NCBI GenBank assembly: GCA_002840735.1
Contig: PHBY01000012.1
Span: forward strand, 55,012-119,011
Reading direction: 5' to 3'
DNA from: Chloroflexi bacterium HGW-Chloroflexi-2
GTDB taxonomy: Bacteria > Chloroflexota > Anaerolineae > Anaerolineales > Anaerolineaceae
DNA: 64,000 nucleotides
Below the pieces are notes generated by a model. It saw only the letters and a program-made list of their open reading frames with translations, ran no database searches and was not told the DNA's origin. Each line of letters starts with the position of its first letter. Positions within the stretch are counted from its first letter, which is position 1. The translations under genes and the position numbers were made by a program. Below are positions 51,962-60,840 of the stretch, in pieces.

Positions 51962-52261
51962 TTACAAAGGTAAGTAAATTTTCAAGGTCTGTTTTGAAAA
52001 ATCCTCTACACTGAGGCTTAAAGCCAATGGTTCCAAGACTTCAATTGCTCCCCCAAAACTCAACACCATTCGGCGAGCTTCCTCGAAGGATTCATATTCC
52101 AAAGTTATTTCCTGCCAGGGGTTGATGTCCTGCATGGGTGGCGTCATCAAGGTGCCCGGATGATGCTCCAGCAGAATTTTTGCTAAGGTTGCGGTGACTT
52201 TTACGCGAATCTGGATTGCCCTGAGATGGGTCTTTTGCTCGCTTGTAGCTGTGAGGAGTGA
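51962..52261 (-). pseudogene. C-terminal fragment of a WYL-domain regulator
   Basis: An open frame without a proper start. The segment ATLAKILLEHHPGTLMTPPM, then WQEITLEYESFEEARRMVLSFG and AIEVLEPLALSLSV, matches the C-terminal extension of YafY-type WYL transcription regulators. The helix-turn-helix and WYL parts are gone. It lies ten bases from the start-distal end of the hydrolase gene. Confidence 0.7.
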
Positions 52262-52270
52262 TCAAATAAT

Positions 52271-52936
52271 TTATTCCATCAAAATATTTTGAATTCCGCG
52301 AATGACTTTTTCCAGCACCTCAAGTGAACGGAAAGTATCTTGCGGATATTCAAGACTGTGATTGACTTCGTCAATGATCATGAAATTATCAGCATTTGGG
52401 CTTATCAACTGGTTGATCAATTCAGGGTCAAAGTAACGGTCACTGGTGCCAATCACAAACAGGTTGCGCGGGCAGGTCTGGATCAGATCATGTATGGGAA
52501 CCAGTTCATTCAGAATCGGGGTGAGATAAACACAGGTTTGCGGCTGGAGCGATAAATCAGCTTGTAAGAAATGCGGAATTGCCAGCGTTCCCAAAGATTT
52601 TCCAATCACGGTCAGGTGTTTATAATCCCGTTGCATCAGAGCAACGCGGGCAATTTGGGTAACATCTTCCGCTAATGATCCAAACCTGTCTGACAATGGG
52701 GAGTCTTTACTACTGGGTTGCGTCTGGGTGTAATCATATTTGATCTGAACCACATCTGCCCCGGCTTCCAGCATGACCTGGCTGGCATAATAAAGGAGTG
52801 GCATATCGCAGGTGTAGTTCAACCCTGGCAGGATCAGTGCTAGATGATCGGTATCAGCATCCTGCCGGAGAAAAGAGTTGGGGATTGAAAGCTTAGGATC
52901 ACTTGAGGTAAGAATTGAAGAATAAGAATACATCAT
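52271..52936 (-). CDS. Alpha/beta hydrolase
   Basis: A 221-residue protein. LALILPGLNYTCDMPLLYY is the oxyanion region, LTVIGKSLGTLAIPHF the nucleophile elbow (G-K-S-L-G), and the C-terminal VNHSLEYPQDTF supplies the His. Asp is likely in IGTSDRYFDPELI. AAAGGAG precedes the paired ATGs. Probably an esterase-like enzyme; substrate unknown. Confidence 0.8.
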   Translation of the reverse strand: MMYSYSSILTSSDPKLSIPNSFLRQDADTDHLALILPGLNYTCDMPLLYYASQVMLEAGADVVQIKYDYTQTQPSSKDSPLSDRFGSLAEDVTQIARVALMQRDYKHLTVIGKSLGTLAIPHFLQADLSLQPQTCVYLTPILNELVPIHDLIQTCPRNLFVIGTSDRYFDPELINQLISPNADNFMIIDEVNHSLEYPQDTFRSLEVLEKVIRGIQNILME

Positions 52937-53110
52937 AACACTCCTTTAGTTTGAGGGCCTTTTTTGGTAATTTCACAGAATTCACTTTTCATCGCAAATT
53001 AATTCCGTACGCCCTGGCACAGGTTTCCCCTAAAACCAGACAAAATTTCTGTTTAGCGCTTGCATATTTTACCTGTCGGAAAGAAAATAATAAATTTGAC
53101 AAATTTGTAA

Positions 53111-53890
53111 TCATCTTGCTGATGCTTTCAAGCTGAATGTGCAGGGGTAGAGTTCCACTTTGTTGTCTTCCACATCATACGGCGTATACCCGCTGTAAAA
53201 GTATTGGGGGTATTCGTGCAGGAAATCAATGCGCAAGCCTGCATCACAAAAAGCGGTTACGATCTCTCCCAGTGTCCAATCCCATTCATAGGATTTTTCC
53301 TGAATCAGGAGATCTGGGTCCGTATAATCGCCCAGGTTATCGTATTGCCAGACTTGTTTACGGAAATAATTGCCAACAATCTGGTTGGGATAAGTTTTGC
53401 CATCTTCAGCATTCATGACAAGTCGGAAGGGGTGCCCATCGTGCAGGTAAAAGAAACCACCATCTTTCAATAGATGTTTGACGGTCTGGGCAAAGCGCTG
53501 AATATCCGGGATCCAGCATAATACCCCGGTGGAAGCGAAGACAATATCGAATTTTTCGTGCACCTGCTCTATCACTTCCATAACATCGGCTTCCACGAAA
53601 TTGGCATTGATGCCCATTTTATCCGTCAGAAGACGGGCGTATTTCAAAGATTCGGACGAGATATCAATGCCGGTAACCTGAGCTCCGAGCAATGCCCAGG
53701 AAAGGGTGTCGGTGCCGATGTGGCAGAGCAGGTGCGCCAATGATTTACCAAGCACATCCCCTACTTCTCTCCGGATCACTTCGTTCAAAAGAGGTGTACC
53801 TGCTAACAACTTCTCGATGTGATACTTTTTATAATGGGTAGCCGCCAGTCCATCCCAGCCTTTTTTATTGGATTGTGTCATTTCTTTCAT
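53111..53890 (-). CDS. Class I SAM-dependent methyltransferase
   Basis: A 259-residue protein. The SAM site is LAHLLCHIGTDTLSWALLGAQVTGIDIS, a degenerate form of the usual motif I, followed by NFVEADVMEV and FDIVFASTGVLCWIPDI. The segment GGFFYLHDGHPFRLVM suggests a small-molecule methyltransferase. A start three codons in is equally possible. Confidence 0.85.
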   Translation of the reverse strand: MKEMTQSNKKGWDGLAATHYKKYHIEKLLAGTPLLNEVIRREVGDVLGKSLAHLLCHIGTDTLSWALLGAQVTGIDISSESLKYARLLTDKMGINANFVEADVMEVIEQVHEKFDIVFASTGVLCWIPDIQRFAQTVKHLLKDGGFFYLHDGHPFRLVMNAEDGKTYPNQIVGNYFRKQVWQYDNLGDYTDPDLLIQEKSYEWDWTLGEIVTAFCDAGLRIDFLHEYPQYFYSGYTPYDVEDNKVELYPCTFSLKASAR

Positions 53891-54050
53891 TTTATTGACC
53901 TCGATTGTTTTAAATGGAGAATTTTTTTCAATAGGAGATTGCGTAAGATGGAACCCATCACAAAGAGTATATCAAAAACAAATCATTGTGGTTTGCTGCT
54001 CAGTACCACAAAAGACCAGAACTTAGGTGTAGATGTAGAAAAAAATTTAT

Positions 54051-55724
54051 TTACTGGCTTTGAACCGTCTGCGAGGCAATCATCACCGGAATGTTTTTTG
54101 TTTGCTCAAGCATTCGTCCAAAAGTTTGCGCTTCTTCCGTTTGACTTTCCAGTACGTTTAATGCCCAGCGATAACTCACGGATTGGTAAAGCAATTCCAC
54201 CTGAACCGTAAATGGTCCAGACGCAGCGCCGGTTTGTATCTGGTAGGTTATTGAATCACTCCCACCGCTGAAGGATGAATCTTGCATAGCTTCCCCGATG
54301 ACTGATGAAACAGGTGGTGGATTATGTTTATCGAATCCTGAAGGCAACAAGCGATTATCTTTGAGATAACCGGTAGCCAGCATTTGAAAGGTGGTTACCT
54401 CTCCCGCAACATCTTTCATGATGGGTTCATAAATCTGCACCTGATCGGGTGCAGAAATCAAGTCATAATGAGGTTCATACGCAGCTGGATTTTCGTCGTT
54501 CGCATTACCGAAAATTTCGCCAGTCTCCTCATACCCACCGGACTCAAAAATCACCGTTCCCTGTGCGTCGCTGACGGTCACATGTAGCCATGTTCGCCGC
54601 GATGGGAAAGAGGTCGGATATTTGTGTCCGGTCAAGACTTCAATGCCCACTTTAAAAGTAAGGGTATCATCTTGTTGTTCAATTGCTGAAACGGCTAAAG
54701 ACGCTGTTTGATTCTGCAGAAGATCTTCGGTACGCGCACTGTGTTGATCAAGCGCAGCAATACTCCCTGGAAATCCCAATTCTTCGCTGAACTCCCCGAA
54801 AAGATTAAGCATAAAAACATTGCCCCCGGTAAAAGTATGACGGGCAAAAGGTTCATAAAGATTGTCCGGCGTTATATTGGAGATGGGGGCAGCTCCTTCT
54901 GCAGATGGCATATGGCAATCCTGGCAGGAGGATTGTTCAGCAAAGTCTGAAACCAACCATTCGCTGTAAGGGGTTTGCTCATAGAAAAGTTCATCCCCGC
55001 TACTCAGGGTGGAATCTTCTTTGATATAGTTGAGATAAAGTTCGTGGCAGGTCGCGCACACCGCTGATTGGCGGACGTGCTCACTTTGCACAGCCGTATA
55101 TCCAGTTGCGGCTTTCATAAGAGAAACATTTTGTTCACTGATGGGGAAAGCGCCGTAAATGAGTCGTTCGCTTGCCGTAAGGTCAAGATTTATAGCGAGA
55201 TCGCTGCTATGACGGAAATTATCCGCCGGGTTTTCAGGAATCTGATGACAAACAGTACAGGAAACGCCATCCACAGCCAGGTTAAATAGGGGGTGTTCTG
55301 AGGCAAGTATGCCCTGAGCGCCGAACATCATAGTACTTTCTTCTTTGGCGTCATTGCTCAAACGTGCCATGGGTGCGTGGCAGATGGCACATTTTTCCTC
55401 AATGGCTTCAGCCAATTGCGGTGATTTTTGAGTTTCCATGCGCACACTGGCAAGATAATAGGGGTCGCGCGCGGCGTTTGCCATGATGCTGGATTGCCAT
55501 TCGGTATGATTTGAGACATCGTTTCCGAGGGTATCCTTCATGCCTTGATGGCAGGCAGCACAACTGGCAGATGGTTGGAACAAGACTATTTCCAGGAGAT
55601 TTGTGCTTTCCGGTGTAGTTGACTGTTCTTGTGCAGTACAACCAACCAGCGCAATGCTAAACAATAATGTCAACATAACCAGGAAAATTCCTATGCTACT
55701 TGTACTTTTTTGTGTGTGTTTCAT
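54051..55724 (-). CDS. Pentaheme c-type cytochrome, lipoprotein
   Basis: A 557-residue protein. Residues 1-29 are a lipoprotein signal with lipobox ALVGC. Five C-x-x-C-H motifs are visible: CAACH, CAICH, CTVCH, CATCH and CQDCH, all in the first half. The second half is mainly beta and lacks haem motifs. The arrangement resembles the cytochrome c554/hydroxylamine oxidoreductase-like group. It probably works outside the cytoplasmic membrane in electron transfer. GGAAGG lies before the ATG. No partner quinone oxidase or haem-lyase is next to it. Confidence 0.9.
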   Translation of the reverse strand: MKHTQKSTSSIGIFLVMLTLLFSIALVGCTAQEQSTTPESTNLLEIVLFQPSASCAACHQGMKDTLGNDVSNHTEWQSSIMANAARDPYYLASVRMETQKSPQLAEAIEEKCAICHAPMARLSNDAKEESTMMFGAQGILASEHPLFNLAVDGVSCTVCHQIPENPADNFRHSSDLAINLDLTASERLIYGAFPISEQNVSLMKAATGYTAVQSEHVRQSAVCATCHELYLNYIKEDSTLSSGDELFYEQTPYSEWLVSDFAEQSSCQDCHMPSAEGAAPISNITPDNLYEPFARHTFTGGNVFMLNLFGEFSEELGFPGSIAALDQHSARTEDLLQNQTASLAVSAIEQQDDTLTFKVGIEVLTGHKYPTSFPSRRTWLHVTVSDAQGTVIFESGGYEETGEIFGNANDENPAAYEPHYDLISAPDQVQIYEPIMKDVAGEVTTFQMLATGYLKDNRLLPSGFDKHNPPPVSSVIGEAMQDSSFSGGSDSITYQIQTGAASGPFTVQVELLYQSVSYRWALNVLESQTEEAQTFGRMLEQTKNIPVMIASQTVQSQ

Positions 55725-55782
55725 ATCACCTTCCTTTACTATATTTTACACAATTCCGTCGAAAAGTTCTCGTAAAATGAGG

Positions 55783-56039
55783 TCACTTCAATCCCAATTT
55801 CTGTTCCTTGACCAGTAGCTCAAGCGACTCTTTGATGCGTTTTTGCCAAGTTTCTTCTCGTTTGGCGCTTGCCACCCAGTAAATGTACTGGTCCCGATCG
55901 GCTTTGTTTTGTTCTGGTTATTAATAGCGCTTGTTTTAGACCTTGTTGATCTCCCCAATGATAATAAGCTGCTAATCGATCCTTCACACTATCAGTTGGG
56001 GAGATCACCTATTTGAGTCATTTCGTCAGGTGATTTCAT
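55783..56039 (-). pseudogene. Composite remnant: nucleotidyltransferase-type gene and YdeI-like tail
   Basis: ATG at 56039 overlaps the regulator's stop (ATGA) but the frame ends after 15 codons. A second frame resumes with ISPTDSVKDRLAAYYHWGDQQ, typical of the C-terminal part of DUF6036/AbiEii-like proteins. A third carries YIYWVASAKREETWQKRI and ends QKLGLK, typical of YdeI/OmpD-associated proteins. Two genes appear fused by deletion. Confidence 0.65.
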
Positions 56040-56371
56040 AATGGTTTTCCTGTTCGGCGTGGTCTTCTACGATTCATTTTCAATTGTTCAATATCCTCCG
56101 GGGGGTAGAATTGAAATACTTTATTGAGAAGCGCCTTTAATTCTGATAAAAAAGCATACGAAGGATTAAACTGAAAGATACGTGTACGACCTGCCAATGT
56201 GCTTACCAAAACACCACCAGATTCAAATTTTAATAGTTGTTTTTGTATTGGACTTAGATCCACATTAAAATAATCTGCAATTTCAGATGCATAGCCTTTT
56301 CCTCTGACCAGGAGATAGATCAGCACTCTTTCTGCATTTTCTGAACCAAGAATAGTTTCTATCATAACCAC
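56036..56371 (-). CDS. Winged-helix regulator
   Basis: A 111-residue protein. LGSENAERVLIYLLVRGKGYASEIADYFNVDLSPIQKQLLKFESGGVLVS is an ArsR-like winged helix, followed by RTRIFQFNPSYAFLSELKALL. Such regulators commonly precede a nucleotidyltransferase-type gene with an ATGA overlap, which is preserved here although the partner has been deleted. Confidence 0.8.
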   Translation of the reverse strand: MVMIETILGSENAERVLIYLLVRGKGYASEIADYFNVDLSPIQKQLLKFESGGVLVSTLAGRTRIFQFNPSYAFLSELKALLNKVFQFYPPEDIEQLKMNRRRPRRTGKPL

Positions 56372-56432
56372 CTACTTTTTAGGTTATATAACCTATATAA
56401 TAGGTGATAATGCTGATTTTGTCAATCATTAA

Positions 56433-57005
56433 TCAAATCTTCTTCCTCATCAAGACCGTGATCTTGCCCAGCCTGGCGACTTCCTCAAAACCTTCGCGTT
56501 CATACATCTTCACCGAGCCGGTGTAGGAGGGGCGTTTCGCGCCGGGGATATCGTACGGAAAAGCTTCCACAACCCCGCCTCCCTTTTGCTGGATGCTTTC
56601 CATCGCTGCTTTTAAAGGAAGCTGGGATAGTCCCTCCCGTCGGCGATGCTTGTCCACAAAAATACAGGAGATACGCCATTGCGGTTTCCACGCTGGCGGG
56701 ATGGTAAGCTCCTGGTAGGCGCGAGCGCGTTCCAAACGGATGAAATTCTCCGCCAGACCATACTGGCACCAGCCAACCGGCACACCGGCATCATAGATCA
56801 TCAACCCGCAGCTCTGACCAGTTTCGGCCAGCTGCTGTTGCAAATCTTTACGTTCATCCCGGTGCATTTTGTTGAATTGCGAGGAGGTGACCAGATTAAA
56901 GGTGCACCAACAACCGCCAGACACGCCTTTGTGTTTTCCAAACAAGGCATCAAAATCCGCCCAGGTTTCATGGGTAAATTCTTTGACTTCAAAATTTTCG
57001 ATCAT
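56433..57005 (-). CDS. GNAT-family N-acetyltransferase
   Basis: A 190-residue protein with N-terminal FDALFGKHKGVSGGCWCTF, found in a GNAT subgroup. The acetyl-CoA region is ISCIFVDKHRRREGLSQLPLKAAME, and the end has YEREGFEEVARLGKITVLMRK. Single gene; substrate unknown. Confidence 0.82.
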   Translation of the reverse strand: MIENFEVKEFTHETWADFDALFGKHKGVSGGCWCTFNLVTSSQFNKMHRDERKDLQQQLAETGQSCGLMIYDAGVPVGWCQYGLAENFIRLERARAYQELTIPPAWKPQWRISCIFVDKHRRREGLSQLPLKAAMESIQQKGGGVVEAFPYDIPGAKRPSYTGSVKMYEREGFEEVARLGKITVLMRKKI

Positions 57006-57035
57006 AGTTTGTTAATTTTCTCTTTCTAGTTTTTA

Positions 57036-57824
57036 TCAATTTAAAAGCATCGGAGTGTGGTTTTTTATTTCCAGATATAAATCCATTCTTTTAGTTTTCA
57101 TTTCAGTATCGAATATATTTTGAATAAATGGAGCAACTAAGTATTGTGAACCTTCTTCTGGAGTTAATCCAAGATCTAAATAATCTATATAATCGCTTCC
57201 CATCATGTAGTGATCGTTCAAATAAAACAAATATGTGAGGTGGAAAACAAAAATATTTCCAACATCATTAAAGAGATGATCCAGATAAATTATACGGTTT
57301 TCAAGGAATAATTCATTATCGTTATATATCGCGTAACGGTAAAAATTATAATGAGTATGATCATTACATCTGTTTCTAATAACTTTATAGACATCATTTT
57401 TAGAATAAAGTAATTCGTTAATTCTTGATAATTTTTCAGAATTTCTAATATAAGAAGACATTTGTCTGTAATTTGGGAGTTTCTCAATACCTTTTACCCA
57501 GTTATTTATTTTTTCCACAACAAAATTTGCAAAACTAAAATTATCTTCCAAGTATAAATTTGTATAGGTATTAATTATTACAGAATCATAATAGTTTCGT
57601 AACAAAGAATAAGCATCATTAATTCTTCCACTGTAAAGGGTATTATGTATAGATTCTAAAGTTCCCTGAATTGAAGAAAATAAGTATGTATCAATATTTA
57701 CTATTGACTCAGTCCCTTGAGTAATGAATCCAAAAATCGATTCACTTAAAGTCTTGTAAAACTCACCATATACTTTCAAACGATTAAAAACTTTATGATT
57801 TCTATATTTGTCATCAATTAACAT
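57036..57824 (-). CDS. AT-rich hypothetical protein, 262 aa
   Basis: Not recognised. A largely helical, Tyr/Asn-rich protein starting MLIDDKYRNHKVFNRLKVYG, without signal peptide or membrane segment; segments such as TLYSGRINDAYSLLRNYYDSV and YKVIRNRCNDHTHYNFY suggest a HEPN-like or DUF-type fold. G+C is far lower than neighbours (16 of 60 bases at 57301-57360), and the flank 57825-58005 is also AT-rich with no gene. This points to transfer from an AT-rich source. Confidence 0.7.
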   Translation of the reverse strand: MLIDDKYRNHKVFNRLKVYGEFYKTLSESIFGFITQGTESIVNIDTYLFSSIQGTLESIHNTLYSGRINDAYSLLRNYYDSVIINTYTNLYLEDNFSFANFVVEKINNWVKGIEKLPNYRQMSSYIRNSEKLSRINELLYSKNDVYKVIRNRCNDHTHYNFYRYAIYNDNELFLENRIIYLDHLFNDVGNIFVFHLTYLFYLNDHYMMGSDYIDYLDLGLTPEEGSQYLVAPFIQNIFDTEMKTKRMDLYLEIKNHTPMLLN

Positions 57825-58005
57825 TTTTTAATAGTCCTTGTTTTGTTTTCTCGAATAATAATAGGCTTTATGAATGGATAATTTTGTTATATATCGATTA
57901 AAACTAGTTAAAAAAATCAAAATACCTTTCAATGAGTTTTTTAATTTAATAAATAGAGAGAGAGAAATAGAATAGAAGCTCTTCTTAATAATAATTCTAT
58001 AACAT

Positions 58006-58353
58006 TTAATTTTGCACAACACAAAACAAATTTCCATCAGGATCTTCCAAAACAACATAATCATCGCCCGGTTGGTAGCACCAGGGATAACGTCTGGCTC
58101 CAAGCTGCACCAATCGTTGTACCTCGGCAGCCTGATCATCTGCGTACAGATCCAGATGGATTTTGCTGCGTTTGCCAGTATGCGGATGTAGAACCTGATC
58201 AAGAGATATGTTGGGTCCATTTCCTTCGGGATCGCGCAGAATCACCCAACCATCCTTTGGGGGTTCTTTGGGTTGGTAATGTAATGCTTCCTGCCAGAAT
58301 TCAAGCATTTTCTCAAACTCATAGCAGCGAATGACAATCGAACCGATTTTCAT
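58006..58353 (-). CDS. VOC-family (glyoxalase/bleomycin-resistance fold) protein
   Basis: A 115-residue protein with the paired beta-alpha-beta-beta-beta units: KIGSIVIRCYEFEKMLEFWQEALHY, then HLDLYADDQAAEVQRLVQLGARRY and VLEDPDGNLFCVVQN. The His of HLDL and Glu of VLEDP are the usual metal-site positions. Start chosen at MKIGSIV because the fold begins there. Confidence 0.85.
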   Translation of the reverse strand: MKIGSIVIRCYEFEKMLEFWQEALHYQPKEPPKDGWVILRDPEGNGPNISLDQVLHPHTGKRSKIHLDLYADDQAAEVQRLVQLGARRYPWCYQPGDDYVVLEDPDGNLFCVVQN

Positions 58354-58499
58354 TTTTCTGTTTTCTACCATCAAATTATATTATCTATCACTTTTATCAC
58401 AAATTCAACCAGGAAGAATATTCCAGTGAAATTTAAATCCTATGCAATAATTAAAAATGACTCGTATAGATTTAAGTGGAAACCAAAGAAAGGAATCGT

Positions 58500-59711
58500 A
58501 TGACAAAAACAATATTAATTATTGGCACATTGGATACCAAGGGACTCGAGTTTGCCTATCTCCGTGATCTGATTCAGGCACGAGGGCATAAGACGATTGT
58601 ACTGGATGCAGGCGTGAACGGAGAGCCTGGTTTTCCGCCGGACATTTCCGCAGAAGAGGTCGCGAAGACTGGTGGTGCATCCCTGCAGGAACTGCGCCAG
58701 AAAGCGGATCGAGGGTTCGCACTGGATGTGATGTCAAAAGGAGCGCGTGAAATCACGGGCAGGCTCTACGAAGAAGGAAAAATAGATGGGGTCATCAGCC
58801 TGGGCGGATCAGGGGGTACTTCCATCGCCACGACTGCCATGCAGGCTTTGCCGGTTGGCTTGCCCAAATTGATGGTCTCGACCATGGCATCCGGAAATGT
58901 GGCCCCGTATGTGGATGTTAAAGACATCACCATGATGTATTCGGTGGTGGATGTGGCTGGCTTGAACAGCCTCTCCCGCAAGATTTTTGCCAATGCTGCC
59001 GGAGCTATCTGTGGCATGCTGGAACAGGAAGTAACCCCAGCCGAAGACAAACCTCTGATCACTGCCACGATGTTTGGTGTTACCACACCCTGTGTGACCA
59101 TGGTGCGCGAGGGTCTTGAAAAACGGGGTTTTGAAGTCCTGGTCTTCCACGCTACCGGAAGCGGTGGCAGATCCATGGAGGCATTGATATCCGCTGGTTT
59201 TATCAGCGGGGTGGCGGATATCACTACCACAGAATGGTGTGATGAATTGGTGGGTGGTGTGCTTTCTGCCGGACCGGAGCGCCTGGATGCCGCCGCCAAA
59301 GCCGGCGTTCCACAGGTTGTCTCCCTGGGTGCGTTGGATATGGTCAATTTCGGTGCCATGGAAACCGTCCCGGAGCAATTCAAACACCGTACGCTCTACA
59401 AACACAATGCTTCGGTGACATTGATGCGCACCACCGCGCAAGAAAATGCAGAATTAGGCCGGATTATTGCTACCAAATTGAATCAAACCAGGGTGCCAAC
59501 CGCGCTGTTTATTCCGCTGCAAGGTGTCAGTATGATTGATGCTCCCGGTCAACCATTCCACTCACCGGAAGCGGATCAGGCGTTATTTGCTGCCATTCGA
59601 GAACATCTGGATACCAGTAAAGTAGAGCTGATCGAGATGCCCAATCACATCAATGACCCTGAATTTGCCGAAGCAATGACGCTGAAGTTAACCGAGATGT
59701 TAGCAAAATAA
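58500..59711 (+). CDS. Tm-1-like ATP-binding protein (UPF0261)
   Basis: A 403-residue protein starting MTKTILIIGTLDTKGLEFAYLRD. GVISLGGSGGTSIATTAMQALP is a glycine-rich nucleotide loop; SGNVAPYVDVKDITMMYSVVDVAGLN and the C-terminal LIEMPNHINDPEFAEAM are family blocks. AAAGGA lies five bases before the ATG. It matches the N-terminal half of plant Tm-1, and the next gene matches the C-terminal half. The bacterial reaction is not established. Confidence 0.9.
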   Translation: MTKTILIIGTLDTKGLEFAYLRDLIQARGHKTIVLDAGVNGEPGFPPDISAEEVAKTGGASLQELRQKADRGFALDVMSKGAREITGRLYEEGKIDGVISLGGSGGTSIATTAMQALPVGLPKLMVSTMASGNVAPYVDVKDITMMYSVVDVAGLNSLSRKIFANAAGAICGMLEQEVTPAEDKPLITATMFGVTTPCVTMVREGLEKRGFEVLVFHATGSGGRSMEALISAGFISGVADITTTEWCDELVGGVLSAGPERLDAAAKAGVPQVVSLGALDMVNFGAMETVPEQFKHRTLYKHNASVTLMRTTAQENAELGRIIATKLNQTRVPTALFIPLQGVSMIDAPGQPFHSPEADQALFAAIREHLDTSKVELIEMPNHINDPEFAEAMTLKLTEMLAK

Positions 59712-59740
59712 CCTGAAACTATTACAGAAAGGAAATTAAA

Positions 59741-60571
59741 ATGCCATTCATAACAAGAACTGAATCAATCAGTAAATTAAAAGCGCAGGTAGCTACTGGG
59801 CGACCCATCATTGGGGCAGGCGCCGGCACCGGTATTTCTGCAAAATTTTCAGAACGTGGTGGGGTAGACCTGATCATCATCTATAACTCCGGCCGGTACC
59901 GCATGGCTGGGCGTGGCAGCCTGGCAGGTTTGCTGCCGTACGGCGACGCGAATGCCATTGTGGTGGAGATGGCCAGCGAAGTATTGCCGGTTATCTCGCA
60001 TACCCCTGTGTTGGCTGGTGTGTGTGGCACCGACCCATTCCGAATCATGAAGGTTTTCCTCAAACAGCTCAAGGAGATGGGATTTGACGGCGTGCAAAAC
60101 TTCCCCACAGTCGGATTGATTGATGGCACCTTCCGCCAGGGTTTGGAAGAGACCGGCATGGGTTATGGACTGGAGATCGAGATGGTGCACCTGGCGCATG
60201 AACTGGATATGCTCACCTGCCCGTATGTCTTTTCCACCAAAGATGCGGTTGACATGGCCAAAGCTGGCGCGGATGTGCTGGTACCGCATATGGGGCTGAC
60301 CACCAAAGGTTCGATCGGAGCGACCACTGCCCTTACGCTCGAGGAGTCCGCCAAACGCATTCAGGAGATGCATGATGCGGCGGTGGAGGTGAACCCGAAC
60401 ATCCTGGTGCTGTGTCATGGCGGTCCGATCGCCGAAGCGGAGGACGCTCAATATATCTTTGATCATACCAAAGGCATTGTTGGATTCTTTGGCGCATCCA
60501 GCATGGAACGCCTACCCACCGAAAAGGGCATCGAAAACCAGGCCAGGAGCTTTAAGGCACTGCATTTTTAA
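59741..60571 (+). CDS. TIM-barrel PEP-hydrolase-family protein, partner of the Tm-1-like gene
   Basis: A 276-residue protein. [52 protein letters not shown] and the barrel's later strands ([48 protein letters not shown]) fit the phosphoenolpyruvate-hydrolase-like family. GAAAGGAAA precedes the ATG. It follows the ATP-binding gene by 29 bases, so both act together. Confidence 0.9.
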   Translation: MPFITRTESISKLKAQVATGRPIIGAGAGTGISAKFSERGGVDLIIIYNSGRYRMAGRGSLAGLLPYGDANAIVVEMASEVLPVISHTPVLAGVCGTDPFRIMKVFLKQLKEMGFDGVQNFPTVGLIDGTFRQGLEETGMGYGLEIEMVHLAHELDMLTCPYVFSTKDAVDMAKAGADVLVPHMGLTTKGSIGATTALTLEESAKRIQEMHDAAVEVNPNILVLCHGGPIAEAEDAQYIFDHTKGIVGFFGASSMERLPTEKGIENQARSFKALHF

Positions 60572-60629
60572 GATAATGACGGATGGTATGTCATTCGTCG
60601 TCGTTTTCTATTCGTAGATGGTATTCCCT

Positions 60630-60739
60630 GTACGGGCGGGTTCGGAACCCGCCCGTACGGCTGATCCGGCATCACCACCATTCGGTAGGGGCGTTCGGCT
60701 GTAGGGGCGTTCGGCCGAACGCCCCTACAGCCGAACGCC
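60630..60739. repeat. Two adjacent perfect GC-rich palindromes, REP-like
   Basis: 60630-60658 is a 14-bp perfect inverted repeat (GTACGGGCGGGTTC) around one base. 60690-60739 is a 25-bp perfect palindrome with no loop; its left arm contains GGCGTTCGGCTGTAGGGGCG. The unit TAGGGGCGTTCGG is also repeated directly at 60686 and 60702. This is a typical intergenic mobile-palindrome structure; it could also act as a terminator for the upstream pair. Confidence 0.85.
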
Positions 60740-60840
60740 ATTTACACTTGCTAAAAATTTTCCAATGAACCTATAATTAACCCTGTCCCTCGCTTCCGTT
60801 TACCGAGCGACCCCACCGCATGCAACAGAGGAGGATAGCC

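Noticed and set aside
57828..58220. 130-codon minus-strand ORF
   Set aside because: First part is the VOC gene in the wrong frame, the rest AT-rich noise.
59849..60466. 205-codon antisense ORF over the TIM-barrel gene
   Set aside because: His/Gln-rich shadow of the opposite frame; no ribosome site.
60630..60739. tRNA-like element (GTTCGGAACC)
   Set aside because: It is part of a perfect palindrome with no cloverleaf, anticodon arm or acceptor stem.
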